The notes beneath the pieces were generated by a model. That model worked only from the letters and a program-made list of their open reading frames with translations. It made no database searches and was not told the origin of the DNA. The translations under genes were made by a program, and so were the position numbers. From Burkholderiales bacterium (GTDB taxonomy: Bacteria; Pseudomonadota; Gammaproteobacteria; Burkholderiales; Thiobacillaceae): a DNA stretch of 11,735 bases. This document shows positions 5,952-11,735 of the stretch, piece by piece. The DNA lies in NCBI GenBank assembly GCA_005793645.1, contig SXRG01000041.1, forward strand, positions 1 through 11,735. Reading direction: 5' to 3'. Position 1 is the first letter of the stretch, and every line of letters starts with the position of its first letter.

Positions 5952-7667
5952 TTACTTCATGGCTGCCCTCGCGTCGCGCAGCATCTTAATACCATCCTTG
6001 GAAGCGTCCATCGACTTAGCCATCGAGGCGCGCGCCATTTCAGGGTTGTGGAAGCCGTCAGAATTCTCGGCAGTCCACCATTCCCAGTACAGGGTTGCGT
6101 CATACTGATACTCCTTGGCCTTGTTCATGGTCGCCTCATCCACGCCCTTCTCCTTGGCCTTGATCATCTCGTCGATGAGTTGGGCCAGCCAGAATTCGGC
6201 CTTGGTCATCTTGCCACGGATGTAGTTCTGGATCGAGTCAATCTGATACTTCGACTCTTCGGCAGTCCAGCCCTTATGGCACTTGGCACAGGTCTCCTGG
6301 GTCATGTTGCGAGAACTTTGCTGACCATGCCAGGTATAGGGCTTGGCATCAGACGAAGTCTTGACCTTGGGCATGTGGCAATCCTTGCATTCCACACCAG
6401 CACGCTCGTGTTTGGATCCCCAAGTGGTCTCAAACTCCGGGTGTTGGATCTTAGGCAACAAGGCACCGGTGCTCGCATGCTTGAAGTCCTTGAAGTTGTA
6501 CTGCTTGGTCATCACATCCTTGTAGCCCATGACATTGGCCCACGGGAAGAGGTTGGTACGCCGATCAGACATCTTGATGTACTCGGGGGCTTTGCCCGTC
6601 GCGGCATCACCCAGATCAAAACCAGGGCCGCAGTTATATTCCACATGGCACTGGGCGCACATCAGGTTGGAGTCCGGTTTGGACAGGAGACCGATCGCAC
6701 GAAAATCCTTGCCGTCACGCTGGAACCAAACCTTCTTCATGGTGATCTTGGCGCTCTTGGCTGAATCCATCGGATAGGTACCCAACTTGCGATCGACCAC
6801 GGCCTCAATCAACCCGTCACGCACCACACGAGGCGCTGCCGAGTGCGGGTCATGACACATGAAACAATTCAGCGGGTGCTTCAGATCGCGAACAAAGTCG
6901 ACCACCTTGGAGGTACGGTCCCACTTAGCCTTCGGATCTTTGTCGCCCATGTATTTCCAGTCCAGGATATGGTCCTGTGTTTTACAGCTCAGGCACACCG
7001 GGTTAGCCGCCGTCACCGTCTGGGGCAGGAACCTCTTCTGATCCGAACTAGCAGCATCCTTGTCCGTCAGAATATTCCAAGCACCCTTCACAGCACCCTC
7101 TGCATCCGCGACATGCATCCAGTCTTTGAGCTGAAAACGGCCGCCGTAGGCGCGATCAACAATCAAGTGATCGACTAGCATAAAGGCATGCGAACGCGGT
7201 TCGTTATGCTCAATCGTGAAGCCGTAACCTTCCATCAGTTTGTCAAACAGCGGGGAACGACTCTTGAAAGCAGCCTTCTCAACGCGCGCACCTGAGGCAT
7301 GATTAAGTTTGACGAAAGAGTTGTACTGATCGGCGTGACAGGTGGCACAGACCTGGTGATCGGTCCGGGTCACCGGCCGCTTGCCCATGTCTTTTTCCTT
7401 CGCGCTCTTCAAGTGATCCACAGCATCGTGGCAGGCGGCACAGTTTACGGTTGCATGCCGACCACCGCTATGAAACTCCTCAATGTTGTCGTGGCAGGAA
7501 TAGCACTTCTTCTCCTCAATGGGAGCAATCGGCTTGGCCGCCTTGGTCGCTACCGGCTCAAAATCGCTTGGCTTTAACGGTGCCGTAACCCCCGCTTGCG
7601 CACCCAGAGCGAAGAGACATGCCCCCACCCCCAGCACGATGCGTGTCATCCACTGCGTAATGTTCAT
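5952..7667 (-). CDS. Periplasmic octaheme c-type cytochrome nitrite reductase (ammonia-forming, TvNiR type)
   Basis: The product is 571 residues with a Sec signal peptide (about residues 1-25, cleavage after AQA). Eight haem sites are visible in order: CYSCH (55), CAACH (76), CATCH (107), CLSCK (225), CFMCH (268), CAQCH (337), CKDCH (427) and CAKCH (460). The lone CxxCK, with Lys229 as haem ligand, is the catalytic haem signature of ammonia-forming nitrite reductases. Probable catalytic residues are Arg158 (in EPRSHAF), Tyr344 (in CHVEYNC) and His409 (in KIQHPEFE). Glu343, Lys406 and Gln408 fit the calcium site next to the active haem. Tyr344 and Cys346 have the Tyr-x-Cys spacing of the covalent Tyr-Cys link in the Thioalkalivibrio enzyme. 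It should reduce nitrite to ammonium with six electrons; the characterised homologue also reduces sulfite. The N-terminal three-haem region and eight sites exclude pentaheme NrfA. The ATG at 7667 follows GAGGAG at good spacing. It is the last gene after fccA and fccB. Confidence 0.93.
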   Translation of the reverse strand: MNITQWMTRIVLGVGACLFALGAQAGVTAPLKPSDFEPVATKAAKPIAPIEEKKCYSCHDNIEEFHSGGRHATVNCAACHDAVDHLKSAKEKDMGKRPVTRTDHQVCATCHADQYNSFVKLNHASGARVEKAAFKSRSPLFDKLMEGYGFTIEHNEPRSHAFMLVDHLIVDRAYGGRFQLKDWMHVADAEGAVKGAWNILTDKDAASSDQKRFLPQTVTAANPVCLSCKTQDHILDWKYMGDKDPKAKWDRTSKVVDFVRDLKHPLNCFMCHDPHSAAPRVVRDGLIEAVVDRKLGTYPMDSAKSAKITMKKVWFQRDGKDFRAIGLLSKPDSNLMCAQCHVEYNCGPGFDLGDAATGKAPEYIKMSDRRTNLFPWANVMGYKDVMTKQYNFKDFKHASTGALLPKIQHPEFETTWGSKHERAGVECKDCHMPKVKTSSDAKPYTWHGQQSSRNMTQETCAKCHKGWTAEESKYQIDSIQNYIRGKMTKAEFWLAQLIDEMIKAKEKGVDEATMNKAKEYQYDATLYWEWWTAENSDGFHNPEMARASMAKSMDASKDGIKMLRDARAAMK

Positions 7668-7756
7668 GATATTGCTCCTCTTGGTTGCAAACTCCCCGGC
7701 AGGGGCAGATTTCCTACTATCTCTTGTAGATGAATGATTCATGGCGCGCTCCCCGT
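7668..7756 (-). other. fccB-octaheme spacer with inverted repeats
   Basis: This 89-base spacer is much longer than the gap between fccA and fccB. It holds a perfect ATGAAT-n-ATTCAT repeat (7730-7742), a CCCC-n4-GGGG element (7694-7705) and the octaheme Shine-Dalgarno AAGAGGAG just before 7667. No T-tract follows the GC element, so it is not a terminator. It might be an RNA processing or stabilising site, or simply spacer. I see no convincing internal promoter. Confidence 0.4.
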
Positions 7757-9055
7757 TCAAACAAAGGCATCAGCCATGATGTTGTTAAACCAGCCGTTGG
7801 CGTACTCCGCCTCCAGGCGTCGTGTAATCGGTGGTGTCTTGATCGGCGAAATCCCGCCTGCATCCTTCACATAGATGAACTTGTTAGCCTCCACCTTGTA
7901 CACATGAACCACCGAGAAACCATAATCCGGCGCCGCCAAGCTGTAACAGGTGTTGACATAATACGGCTCGGGATTGGGCAGACCATTAATCTTGGCAACG
8001 ATCGCTCCCGCTGCAACCTTGGCCTGCGTAACGGCCATATGAGCGGACTTGGGCATATCATAGACGGGCAACTCACCGGCGATACATGCATCACCGACCG
8101 GGTAGATGTCCTTATGCATAGTCGATTCCATGGTCATCGGCTGCACCTCGCACCAACCCTGTGCATTGGCCAGCCCTGCGTCACGGGCGATCTTGCCAGC
8201 AGTATGAGCGGGAATGATGTTGATCACGCTGCCCTTATGCTCACCAAAGGTGGTATAGCAAGTATGGGTCGCCGGATTCACGCGCACCACCTTGCCATCG
8301 TCCTTACCCGGAATCCATTCGATCATGCCAGGGTAGAGCGTCTTCCAAGCCTGCTCAAAAAGCCCCTTCTTGGAGAAGGAATCGTTCGGGTCCAAAATCA
8401 GGATCTTGGATTTGCCCTTACCGTGATGCTGGAGATAGTGCGCGATTTGCGCAGCTCGCTCATACGGACCAGGCGGGCAGCGGAAAGGTTTGGGCGGGGG
8501 GGCGATGATGCAAACCTCACCATCCTTCATCGCCATGACTTGCTTCTGCAGGAGCAGTGTCTGCGGGCCCGCCTTGTAGGCATGCGGCATTTGCTCAGAC
8601 GCCGCCAGGGTGTAACCCTCGACAGATCCCCAGGTGAAATCGATGCCGGGCGCCATCACCAGGGCATCATAGGACAAGGTAGCCCCCCCTGTGAGCGTGA
8701 CCACCTTCTTGACCGGATCCACCGCCGTTACCCAGCGTTGCACGATATTGATTCCACGCGCAGTCAGTCCACCATAGCGCGTCTGCAGACTTTCCAAGGT
8801 GCGATGACCCGAGATCACCTCATTGGAAAGTGGGCACGCCGTATAGGTCGCATTGGGCTCGACCAAAGTGACATCAATTGCGTTGTCCATCAGTTTGATG
8901 TACTTGGCCGCTGCAGCGCCGCCAAACCCCCCCCCGACCACCACAACTCGAGCCTTCGAAGTCGCCGATGCCCGCGCTGTGGGGACCGTCAGGATCGAGG
9001 CCGAACCGACCGCAGCCAGAGCTTGTATAAAACTACGCCGATTTACGCTATTCAT
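7757..9055 (-). CDS. fccB: Flavocytochrome c sulfide dehydrogenase, FAD subunit FccB
   Basis: The product is 432 residues. It starts with a twin-arginine signal (NRRSFIQA at residues 5-12, hydrophobic to about 29), so it is exported folded by Tat. The FAD-binding Rossmann motif is GGGFGG (41-46). Cys74 in YTACPLSN matches the cysteine that covalently binds FAD in Allochromatium FccB. Cys193 (in FRCPPGPYERA) and Cys370 (in YVNTCYS) match the redox-active disulfide that attacks sulfide. A second nucleotide-type motif is YPVGDACI (318-325). Together with FccA it oxidises sulfide to sulfur or polysulfide and passes electrons to haem. ATG codons at 9058 and 9055 both follow GAGGAG; the second has better spacing and begins just before the Tat motif. 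The fccA stop is 10 bases upstream. A related sulfide:quinone reductase is less likely because of the FccA partner and the CPPGPYERA motif. Confidence 0.95.
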   Translation of the reverse strand: MNSVNRRSFIQALAAVGSASILTVPTARASATSKARVVVVGGGFGGAAAAKYIKLMDNAIDVTLVEPNATYTACPLSNEVISGHRTLESLQTRYGGLTARGINIVQRWVTAVDPVKKVVTLTGGATLSYDALVMAPGIDFTWGSVEGYTLAASEQMPHAYKAGPQTLLLQKQVMAMKDGEVCIIAPPPKPFRCPPGPYERAAQIAHYLQHHGKGKSKILILDPNDSFSKKGLFEQAWKTLYPGMIEWIPGKDDGKVVRVNPATHTCYTTFGEHKGSVINIIPAHTAGKIARDAGLANAQGWCEVQPMTMESTMHKDIYPVGDACIAGELPVYDMPKSAHMAVTQAKVAAGAIVAKINGLPNPEPYYVNTCYSLAAPDYGFSVVHVYKVEANKFIYVKDAGGISPIKTPPITRRLEAEYANGWFNNIMADAFV

Positions 9056-9065
9056 CATTGTCTCC

Positions 9066-9659
9066 TCACTGACCTTTCTGAACAGCCATGAAGTTGGACA
9101 CTTCATAGACCTCGGCCTGTTCTAGCTTTTGTGCGTTCTTGCGCATCTTGCGATGGGGCAGATTGACCGCATCGTCGCGGTACTTGTTCAGCTCCATCTC
9201 TAGATACATAGCCCATTGGCCGTTCAGTCGCGGCGTAGCACTGTCACTGGGTTGGCCACCCCGCTCACCATGACAGGTCGTACAGCGATCACTGACCAGA
9301 CGGCCATTAAAGACGACCTGATCGGGCGCCCGTTGCTCGGAGGGAACCCAAGGTTTGGCGGCAAAATACTTGGCGAGGGCTGCGATCTGCTCATCGCTAT
9401 AACCTTTAAGCAAGCGCCCCATAGTGGCGGAGTAGCGTGCGCCACTCTTCCACTCCAACATCAGCATGCGCAGATAAGCCTCAGACTGCCCCCCGATGGA
9501 AGGCATTGAGGCCCCCACGCTGACGCCATTGAGACCATGACAGTTGTTACAGGTAGCGGCCAACGCCTCAATAGGGTCAGCGGCCATCGCCGGTGCCACC
9601 ATTGCGCCACCCACCAAACACAATGTCAGGGCACACGCCCTTCCTATTGCTTTTTTCAT
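9066..9659 (-). CDS. fccA: Flavocytochrome c sulfide dehydrogenase, diheme cytochrome subunit FccA
   Basis: The product is 197 residues with a Sec signal peptide (cleavage after AMA, about residue 27), giving a mature protein of about 170 residues, close to known FccA. Two class I cytochrome domains are seen: haem sites CNNCH (37-41) and CTTCH (126-130), with likely Met ligands Met80 (in ATMGRLLKGYS) and Met172 (in KMRKNA). The protein accepts electrons from the FAD of FccB and passes them to soluble periplasmic cytochromes. The two-domain layout resembles cytochrome c4, which is the main alternative, but fccB follows after only 10 bases. The start at 9659 has GAGGAG seven bases upstream. Confidence 0.92.
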   Translation of the reverse strand: MKKAIGRACALTLCLVGGAMVAPAMAADPIEALAATCNNCHGLNGVSVGASMPSIGGQSEAYLRMLMLEWKSGARYSATMGRLLKGYSDEQIAALAKYFAAKPWVPSEQRAPDQVVFNGRLVSDRCTTCHGERGGQPSDSATPRLNGQWAMYLEMELNKYRDDAVNLPHRKMRKNAQKLEQAEVYEVSNFMAVQKGQ

Positions 9660-9809
9660 CGCACTCTCCTCTTATTGCTTCCCAAGCCGAAGGGATCGCC
9701 CCTAAAGACACGACACCGAAAAGCCCACTCGCCCAACAAGGCAATAGCAACGAGCCCTGCGCTCCTGCGAAGACAAGCCACCCAGCCCTGCCAGTTTGGC
9801 AACAGCCTC

Positions 9810-9839
9810 TTTATACATAGGGATTTAACTAGACACCAA
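9810..9839 (-). promoter_or_regulatory. fccA: Candidate promoter for fccA-fccB-octaheme operon
   Basis: On the minus strand TTGGTG (9839-9834) and TATAAA (9815-9810) are separated by 18 bases. An overlapping TATGTA lies at 9819-9814. Depending on which -10 is used, the start would fall at about 9803-9807 and place the FNR box centre at about -46 to -50. That is slightly off the classical -41.5, so the exact promoter is uncertain. Confidence 0.35.
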
Positions 9840-9846
9840 TCCGGTC

Positions 9847-9860
9847 TTGATATTTATCAA
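9847..9860 (-). promoter_or_regulatory. FNR/ANR-type binding site upstream of fccA
   Basis: TTGATATTTATCAA matches the FNR/ANR consensus TTGAT-N4-ATCAA at every defined base, and the symmetry extends one base each side (CTTGAT...ATCAAG, 9846-9861). The only gene downstream of it in the right direction is fccA. FNR-family proteins activate anaerobic respiratory genes, so this suggests oxygen-limited induction of the operon. CRP/FNR relatives such as DNR/NNR, which respond to nitric oxide, bind nearly the same sequence and cannot be told apart here. Confidence 0.75.
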
Positions 9861-9933
9861 GAGACCCTATTATCCGATATTGACAATTTTATTTTATTAT
9901 TATTCGCTAATACTGTTCGGGAAAACCAAAACC

Positions 9934-9972
9934 TTACCGCCCCGATCACCGACAAGGCGAACGGGGCGGTAA
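9934..9972 (-). terminator. Probable terminator hairpin after the PbpG gene
   Basis: TTACCGCCCCG (9934-9944) and CGGGGCGGTAA (9962-9972) are perfect inverted repeats of 11 bases with a 17-base loop, starting 17 bases after the stop codon. On the minus strand the hairpin is followed by GGTTTTGGTTTT, an interrupted T-tract. The stem is strong but the loop is long and the tract imperfect, so termination may be partial. Confidence 0.7.
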
Positions 9973-9989
9973 ATCAAACGAGAATGGGG

Positions 9990-11009
9990 TCAGGCTTGGT
10001 GACCGGGCGTATGTTTAGCCACGCGCTGCATGGCACCATTTTCCAGCCAGCGACGCAGACGATTGGCATCCCCGATACGGGAATACTTGCCCTGCGCATC
10101 GAGCAACACAATGATCAACGGCTTGTCCGAGATCTTCGCCTGCATCACCAGGCAATGACCGGCCTCGTTGATATAACCCGTCTTGGAAATCCCGATGTCC
10201 CAACCCTTGCTACGCGTCAGGGCATTGGTGTTGTTGTAAGCCAGATTGCGTAGGTTGCGCCGGCCAGGAACCAGAAGATCATAGCTCCCAAGCGTGCTGA
10301 TCTCACGAATCAGAGGATACGCATGCGCAGCTGACACCATACGGGCCAGATCTTGAGCCGTCGCGCGATTCGAACTAGAAAGGCCCGTGCCGTCCACAAA
10401 GGTCGACTCATTCATGCCAAGTCCCTTAGCCTTCCGATTCATGGCGCTCACAAAAGCCTCGCGCCCACCCGGATAGGCCCGCGACAAAGCCGCCGCAGCG
10501 CGATTTTCAGAGGCAATCAAGGCCATATGCAAAAGATCGGAACGCGACACCGTGGCACCAATCGGCAAGCGGGAGCGTGTATGTTTGAGGTGATCCACAT
10601 CCGCCTCGCTCACCGTGATGGACTCCTCCAACGGTAGCGCGGCATCCAACACCACCATCGCCGTCATCAGCTTGGTGATCGAGGCAATCGGAGTGGCTTT
10701 GTCCGGATTCTTGGCATATACCAATGCCCCGGTTTGCTGATCAATCACCACCGCATAAGCCGAACGCAAAACAGGCAGGCCATTCACAACGCGGTAGTCC
10801 CCCATCTCACGATCCATCGCACGCTGGGCCCTCAGCGCCTTGCGCATGGCACGCGACTTGACGGTCTTGTGTTGAGCCGTGTGCGCCTTAACGGACTTAC
10901 TCTTGGCGGGGCGATCGGACACGGCGGTCGGTTCGGCATGGGCAGGGCTGGAAAGGATGAACGCCAACACCATCAACAGGCCCAGTCGTCCAAATATCGC
11001 TTGCGCCAT
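9990..11009 (-). CDS. pbpG: D-alanyl-D-alanine endopeptidase (PbpG/PBP7 family, peptidase S11)
   Basis: The product is 339 residues with a Sec signal peptide (cleavage after AHA, about residue 25). The penicillin-binding motifs are all present: SITK with catalytic Ser110 and Lys113, SEN at 167-169, and KTG at 276-278. It cleaves D-Ala to meso-diaminopimelate crosslinks in periplasmic peptidoglycan. The lack of a long C-terminal PBP5-type domain and amphipathic anchor favours PbpG over the DacA/DacC carboxypeptidases. Between the signal and the catalytic domain lies a basic linker (about residues 34-70) rich in Lys, Arg and Ala, probably flexible. The Shine-Dalgarno GAGGGG abuts an ATG at 11015 and is 6 bases from the ATG at 11009, so the latter was chosen; the other would add two residues. 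It appears to be a single-gene unit with its own promoter and terminator. Confidence 0.9.
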   Translation of the reverse strand: MAQAIFGRLGLLMVLAFILSSPAHAEPTAVSDRPAKSKSVKAHTAQHKTVKSRAMRKALRAQRAMDREMGDYRVVNGLPVLRSAYAVVIDQQTGALVYAKNPDKATPIASITKLMTAMVVLDAALPLEESITVSEADVDHLKHTRSRLPIGATVSRSDLLHMALIASENRAAAALSRAYPGGREAFVSAMNRKAKGLGMNESTFVDGTGLSSSNRATAQDLARMVSAAHAYPLIREISTLGSYDLLVPGRRNLRNLAYNNTNALTRSKGWDIGISKTGYINEAGHCLVMQAKISDKPLIIVLLDAQGKYSRIGDANRLRRWLENGAMQRVAKHTPGHQA

Positions 11010-11055
11010 TTTCATCCCCTCAACTCACCCACACAAGGCCGCAATTTAGCAGATA

Positions 11056-11084
11056 AATATAGTTATGCAAGCGGTTCTTCACAA
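11056..11084 (-). promoter_or_regulatory. pbpG: Sigma70-type promoter for the PbpG gene
   Basis: On the minus strand TTGTGA (11084-11079) and TATATT (11061-11056) are 17 bases apart, the ideal spacing. Transcription would start near 11049, giving a leader of about 40 bases that includes the GAGGGG ribosome-binding site. I see no clear terminator for the fumarase gene in the 75-base gap, so some read-through into pbpG is possible. Confidence 0.55.
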
Positions 11085-11090
11085 TCAACA

Positions 11091-11735
11091 TTAACTGTGA
11101 TGTAGCCCTTGCAATTTCACCCGCCATTCGCGTGGCCCGGTTTCATGTACCGATTCACCCCACGCATCCACCGCGACCGTCACCGGCATGTCCAGTACCT
11201 CAAACTCATGGATCGCCTCCATGCCCAGTTCCGCAAATGCCAGGATCTTGGCGGACTTGATCGCCCGCGATACCAGATAGGCCGCACCGCCCACCGCAAT
11301 ACAGTACGCCGCACCGTATTTGCGGATGGAAGCCACCGTCTCTGCCCCGCGTTCGGCCTTGCCCACCATGCCAAACAAACCCAGTTCGCCCAGCATCAGG
11401 TCGGTAAACCCGTCCATGCGCGTCGCCGTGGTCGGGCCAGCCGGACCCACCGCCTCATCGCGCACCGCATCAACCGGACCCACATAGTAAATGAATCGGC
11501 CCCGGAAATCGACCGGAAGCGGCGTGCCTTTGGCAACCAACTCCGCGAGCTTTTTGTGTGCGGCATCACGACCGGTAAGCAACTTACCCGTGAGCAACAA
11601 CGCATCGCCGGCCCGCCAACGAGCTATCTCTGCGCGGGTGATCGTATCCAGATTGACCCGCTTCGCCCCCGCCGGACCCTCCCAGGCTACCTGCGGCCAA
11701 TTTGACAGCGGCGGCGGCACAAAGTGGGCCGGGCC
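11091..11735 (-). CDS. Class I fumarate hydratase, C-terminal part (cut by window edge)
   Basis: The last 214 residues are present; the reading frame stays open to the right edge (GPAHFVPPPL...), so the true start is outside. The segment matches the C-terminal (beta) domain of iron-sulfur fumarases: LLLTGKLLTGRDAAHK, PVDFRGRFIYYVGPVD, GPAGPTTATRMD, GMVGKAERG, AVGGAAYL and HETGPREW. This family catalyses the reversible hydration of fumarate to malate with an oxygen-sensitive [4Fe-4S] cluster, whose cysteines lie in the missing N-terminal domain. The sequence running upstream without a start favours the single-chain form (about 500 residues) over a separate beta subunit, but the window does not prove this. 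L-tartrate dehydratase beta is a relative and a weaker alternative. A GTG at 11720 is in frame but is not taken as a start. Confidence 0.9.
   Translation of the reverse strand, partial: GPAHFVPPPLSNWPQVAWEGPAGAKRVNLDTITRAEIARWRAGDALLLTGKLLTGRDAAHKKLAELVAKGTPLPVDFRGRFIYYVGPVDAVRDEAVGPAGPTTATRMDGFTDLMLGELGLFGMVGKAERGAETVASIRKYGAAYCIAVGGAAYLVSRAIKSAKILAFAELGMEAIHEFEVLDMPVTVAVDAWGESVHETGPREWRVKLQGLHHS

Larger units (their letters stand above)
9660..9989 (-). other. 330-base intergenic region between pbpG and fccA
   Basis: No gene is seen on either strand. Reading toward fccA it holds the pbpG terminator hairpin (9934-9972), an AT-rich tract (about 9864-9912), a perfect FNR-type box (9847-9860), a candidate promoter just downstream, and a leader of roughly 140-150 bases to fccA. 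A short TGCCA-n3-TGGCA repeat lies at 9790-9802. The AT-rich tract stands out against the GC-rich surroundings and fits an activator-dependent promoter region. Confidence 0.7.

Noticed and set aside
5952..7667. Reading the multiheme protein as hydroxylamine oxidoreductase, octaheme tetrathionate reductase or pentaheme NrfA
   Set aside because: Eight sites exclude NrfA. The single CxxCK at the fourth site with KIQHPEFE and Tyr-x-Cys fits the octaheme nitrite reductase family, and I see no hydroxylamine oxidoreductase crosslinking tyrosine pattern near the C-terminus.
7667..7760. Upstream starts for the octaheme gene (TTG at 7760 or ATG at 7742)
   Set aside because: They would bury the signal peptide behind 25-31 polar residues and lack a good ribosome-binding site. 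The ATG at 7667 has GAGGAG at proper spacing and begins the signal peptide.
7730..9091. A 453-codon open frame on the plus strand
   Set aside because: It runs antisense across nearly the whole of fccB, whose frame carries Tat, FAD and disulfide motifs. The plus-strand translation has no recognisable domain and is rich in Arg and His, as expected of a shadow frame in GC-rich DNA.
9790..9802. TGCCA-n3-TGGCA repeat in the fccA leader, considered as a riboswitch or attenuator
   Set aside because: It is a five-base-pair stem alone, with no alternative pairing, T-tract or leader peptide that I can see.
11718..11720. GTG at 11720 as the start of a separate fumarase beta subunit
   Set aside because: The frame continues upstream to the window edge with family-like sequence (GPAHF), and no ribosome-binding site precedes the GTG.
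1..11735. Mobile element, CRISPR array, prophage or other accessory island
   Set aside because: All genes are co-directional housekeeping or respiratory genes with even composition. I found no transposase, integrase, repeat array or tRNA.

Overview
The window reads as ordinary chromosome of a sulfur-oxidising gammaproteobacterium. The evidence is a complete System I cytochrome c maturation cluster with separate ccmH and ccmI genes, a flavocytochrome c sulfide dehydrogenase pair (fccA-fccB), a single-chain type class I fumarase and a PbpG-type endopeptidase. The octaheme nitrite reductase is of the type characterised in Thioalkalivibrio, which hints at that part of the Gammaproteobacteria, but the genus cannot be fixed from the sequence alone. 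Every gene lies on the minus strand. Base composition looks even, and I see no insertion sequence, CRISPR array, tRNA or rRNA.

Layout in transcription order, from the right edge: (1) 11735-11091, the C-terminal part of a class I fumarate hydratase, cut by the window edge. (2) 11009-9990, a D-alanyl-D-alanine endopeptidase with its own sigma70-like promoter, ending at a GC-rich hairpin. (3) A 330-base intergenic region with a perfect FNR/ANR-type box, leading into a three-gene unit: fccA (diheme cytochrome), fccB (Tat-exported FAD subunit) and an octaheme ammonia-forming nitrite reductase. This unit closes with a strong rho-independent terminator at 5906-5936. (4) 5773-1, ccmA-B-C-D-E-F-G-H-I, tightly packed with ATGA stop/start overlaps at four junctions, with ccmI truncated by the left edge.

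How the genes may work together: FccAB strips electrons from sulfide in the periplasm onto c-type haems. The octaheme enzyme uses electrons from c-type haems to reduce nitrite to ammonium, and the characterised homologue also reduces sulfite. The three genes sit in one apparent transcription unit behind an anaerobic-regulator box, so the simplest reading is a periplasmic module coupling sulfide oxidation to nitrite reduction at low oxygen. The Ccm machinery that attaches the ten haems of this unit is encoded directly downstream. The families are well supported by motifs. The electronic coupling and the FNR control are inference.

Odd points are a Trp-to-Gly change in the tryptophan-rich haem-handling motif of CcmC, the absence from the window of any dedicated lyase for the CxxCK haem, and a ccmA start codon with no clear Shine-Dalgarno sequence.
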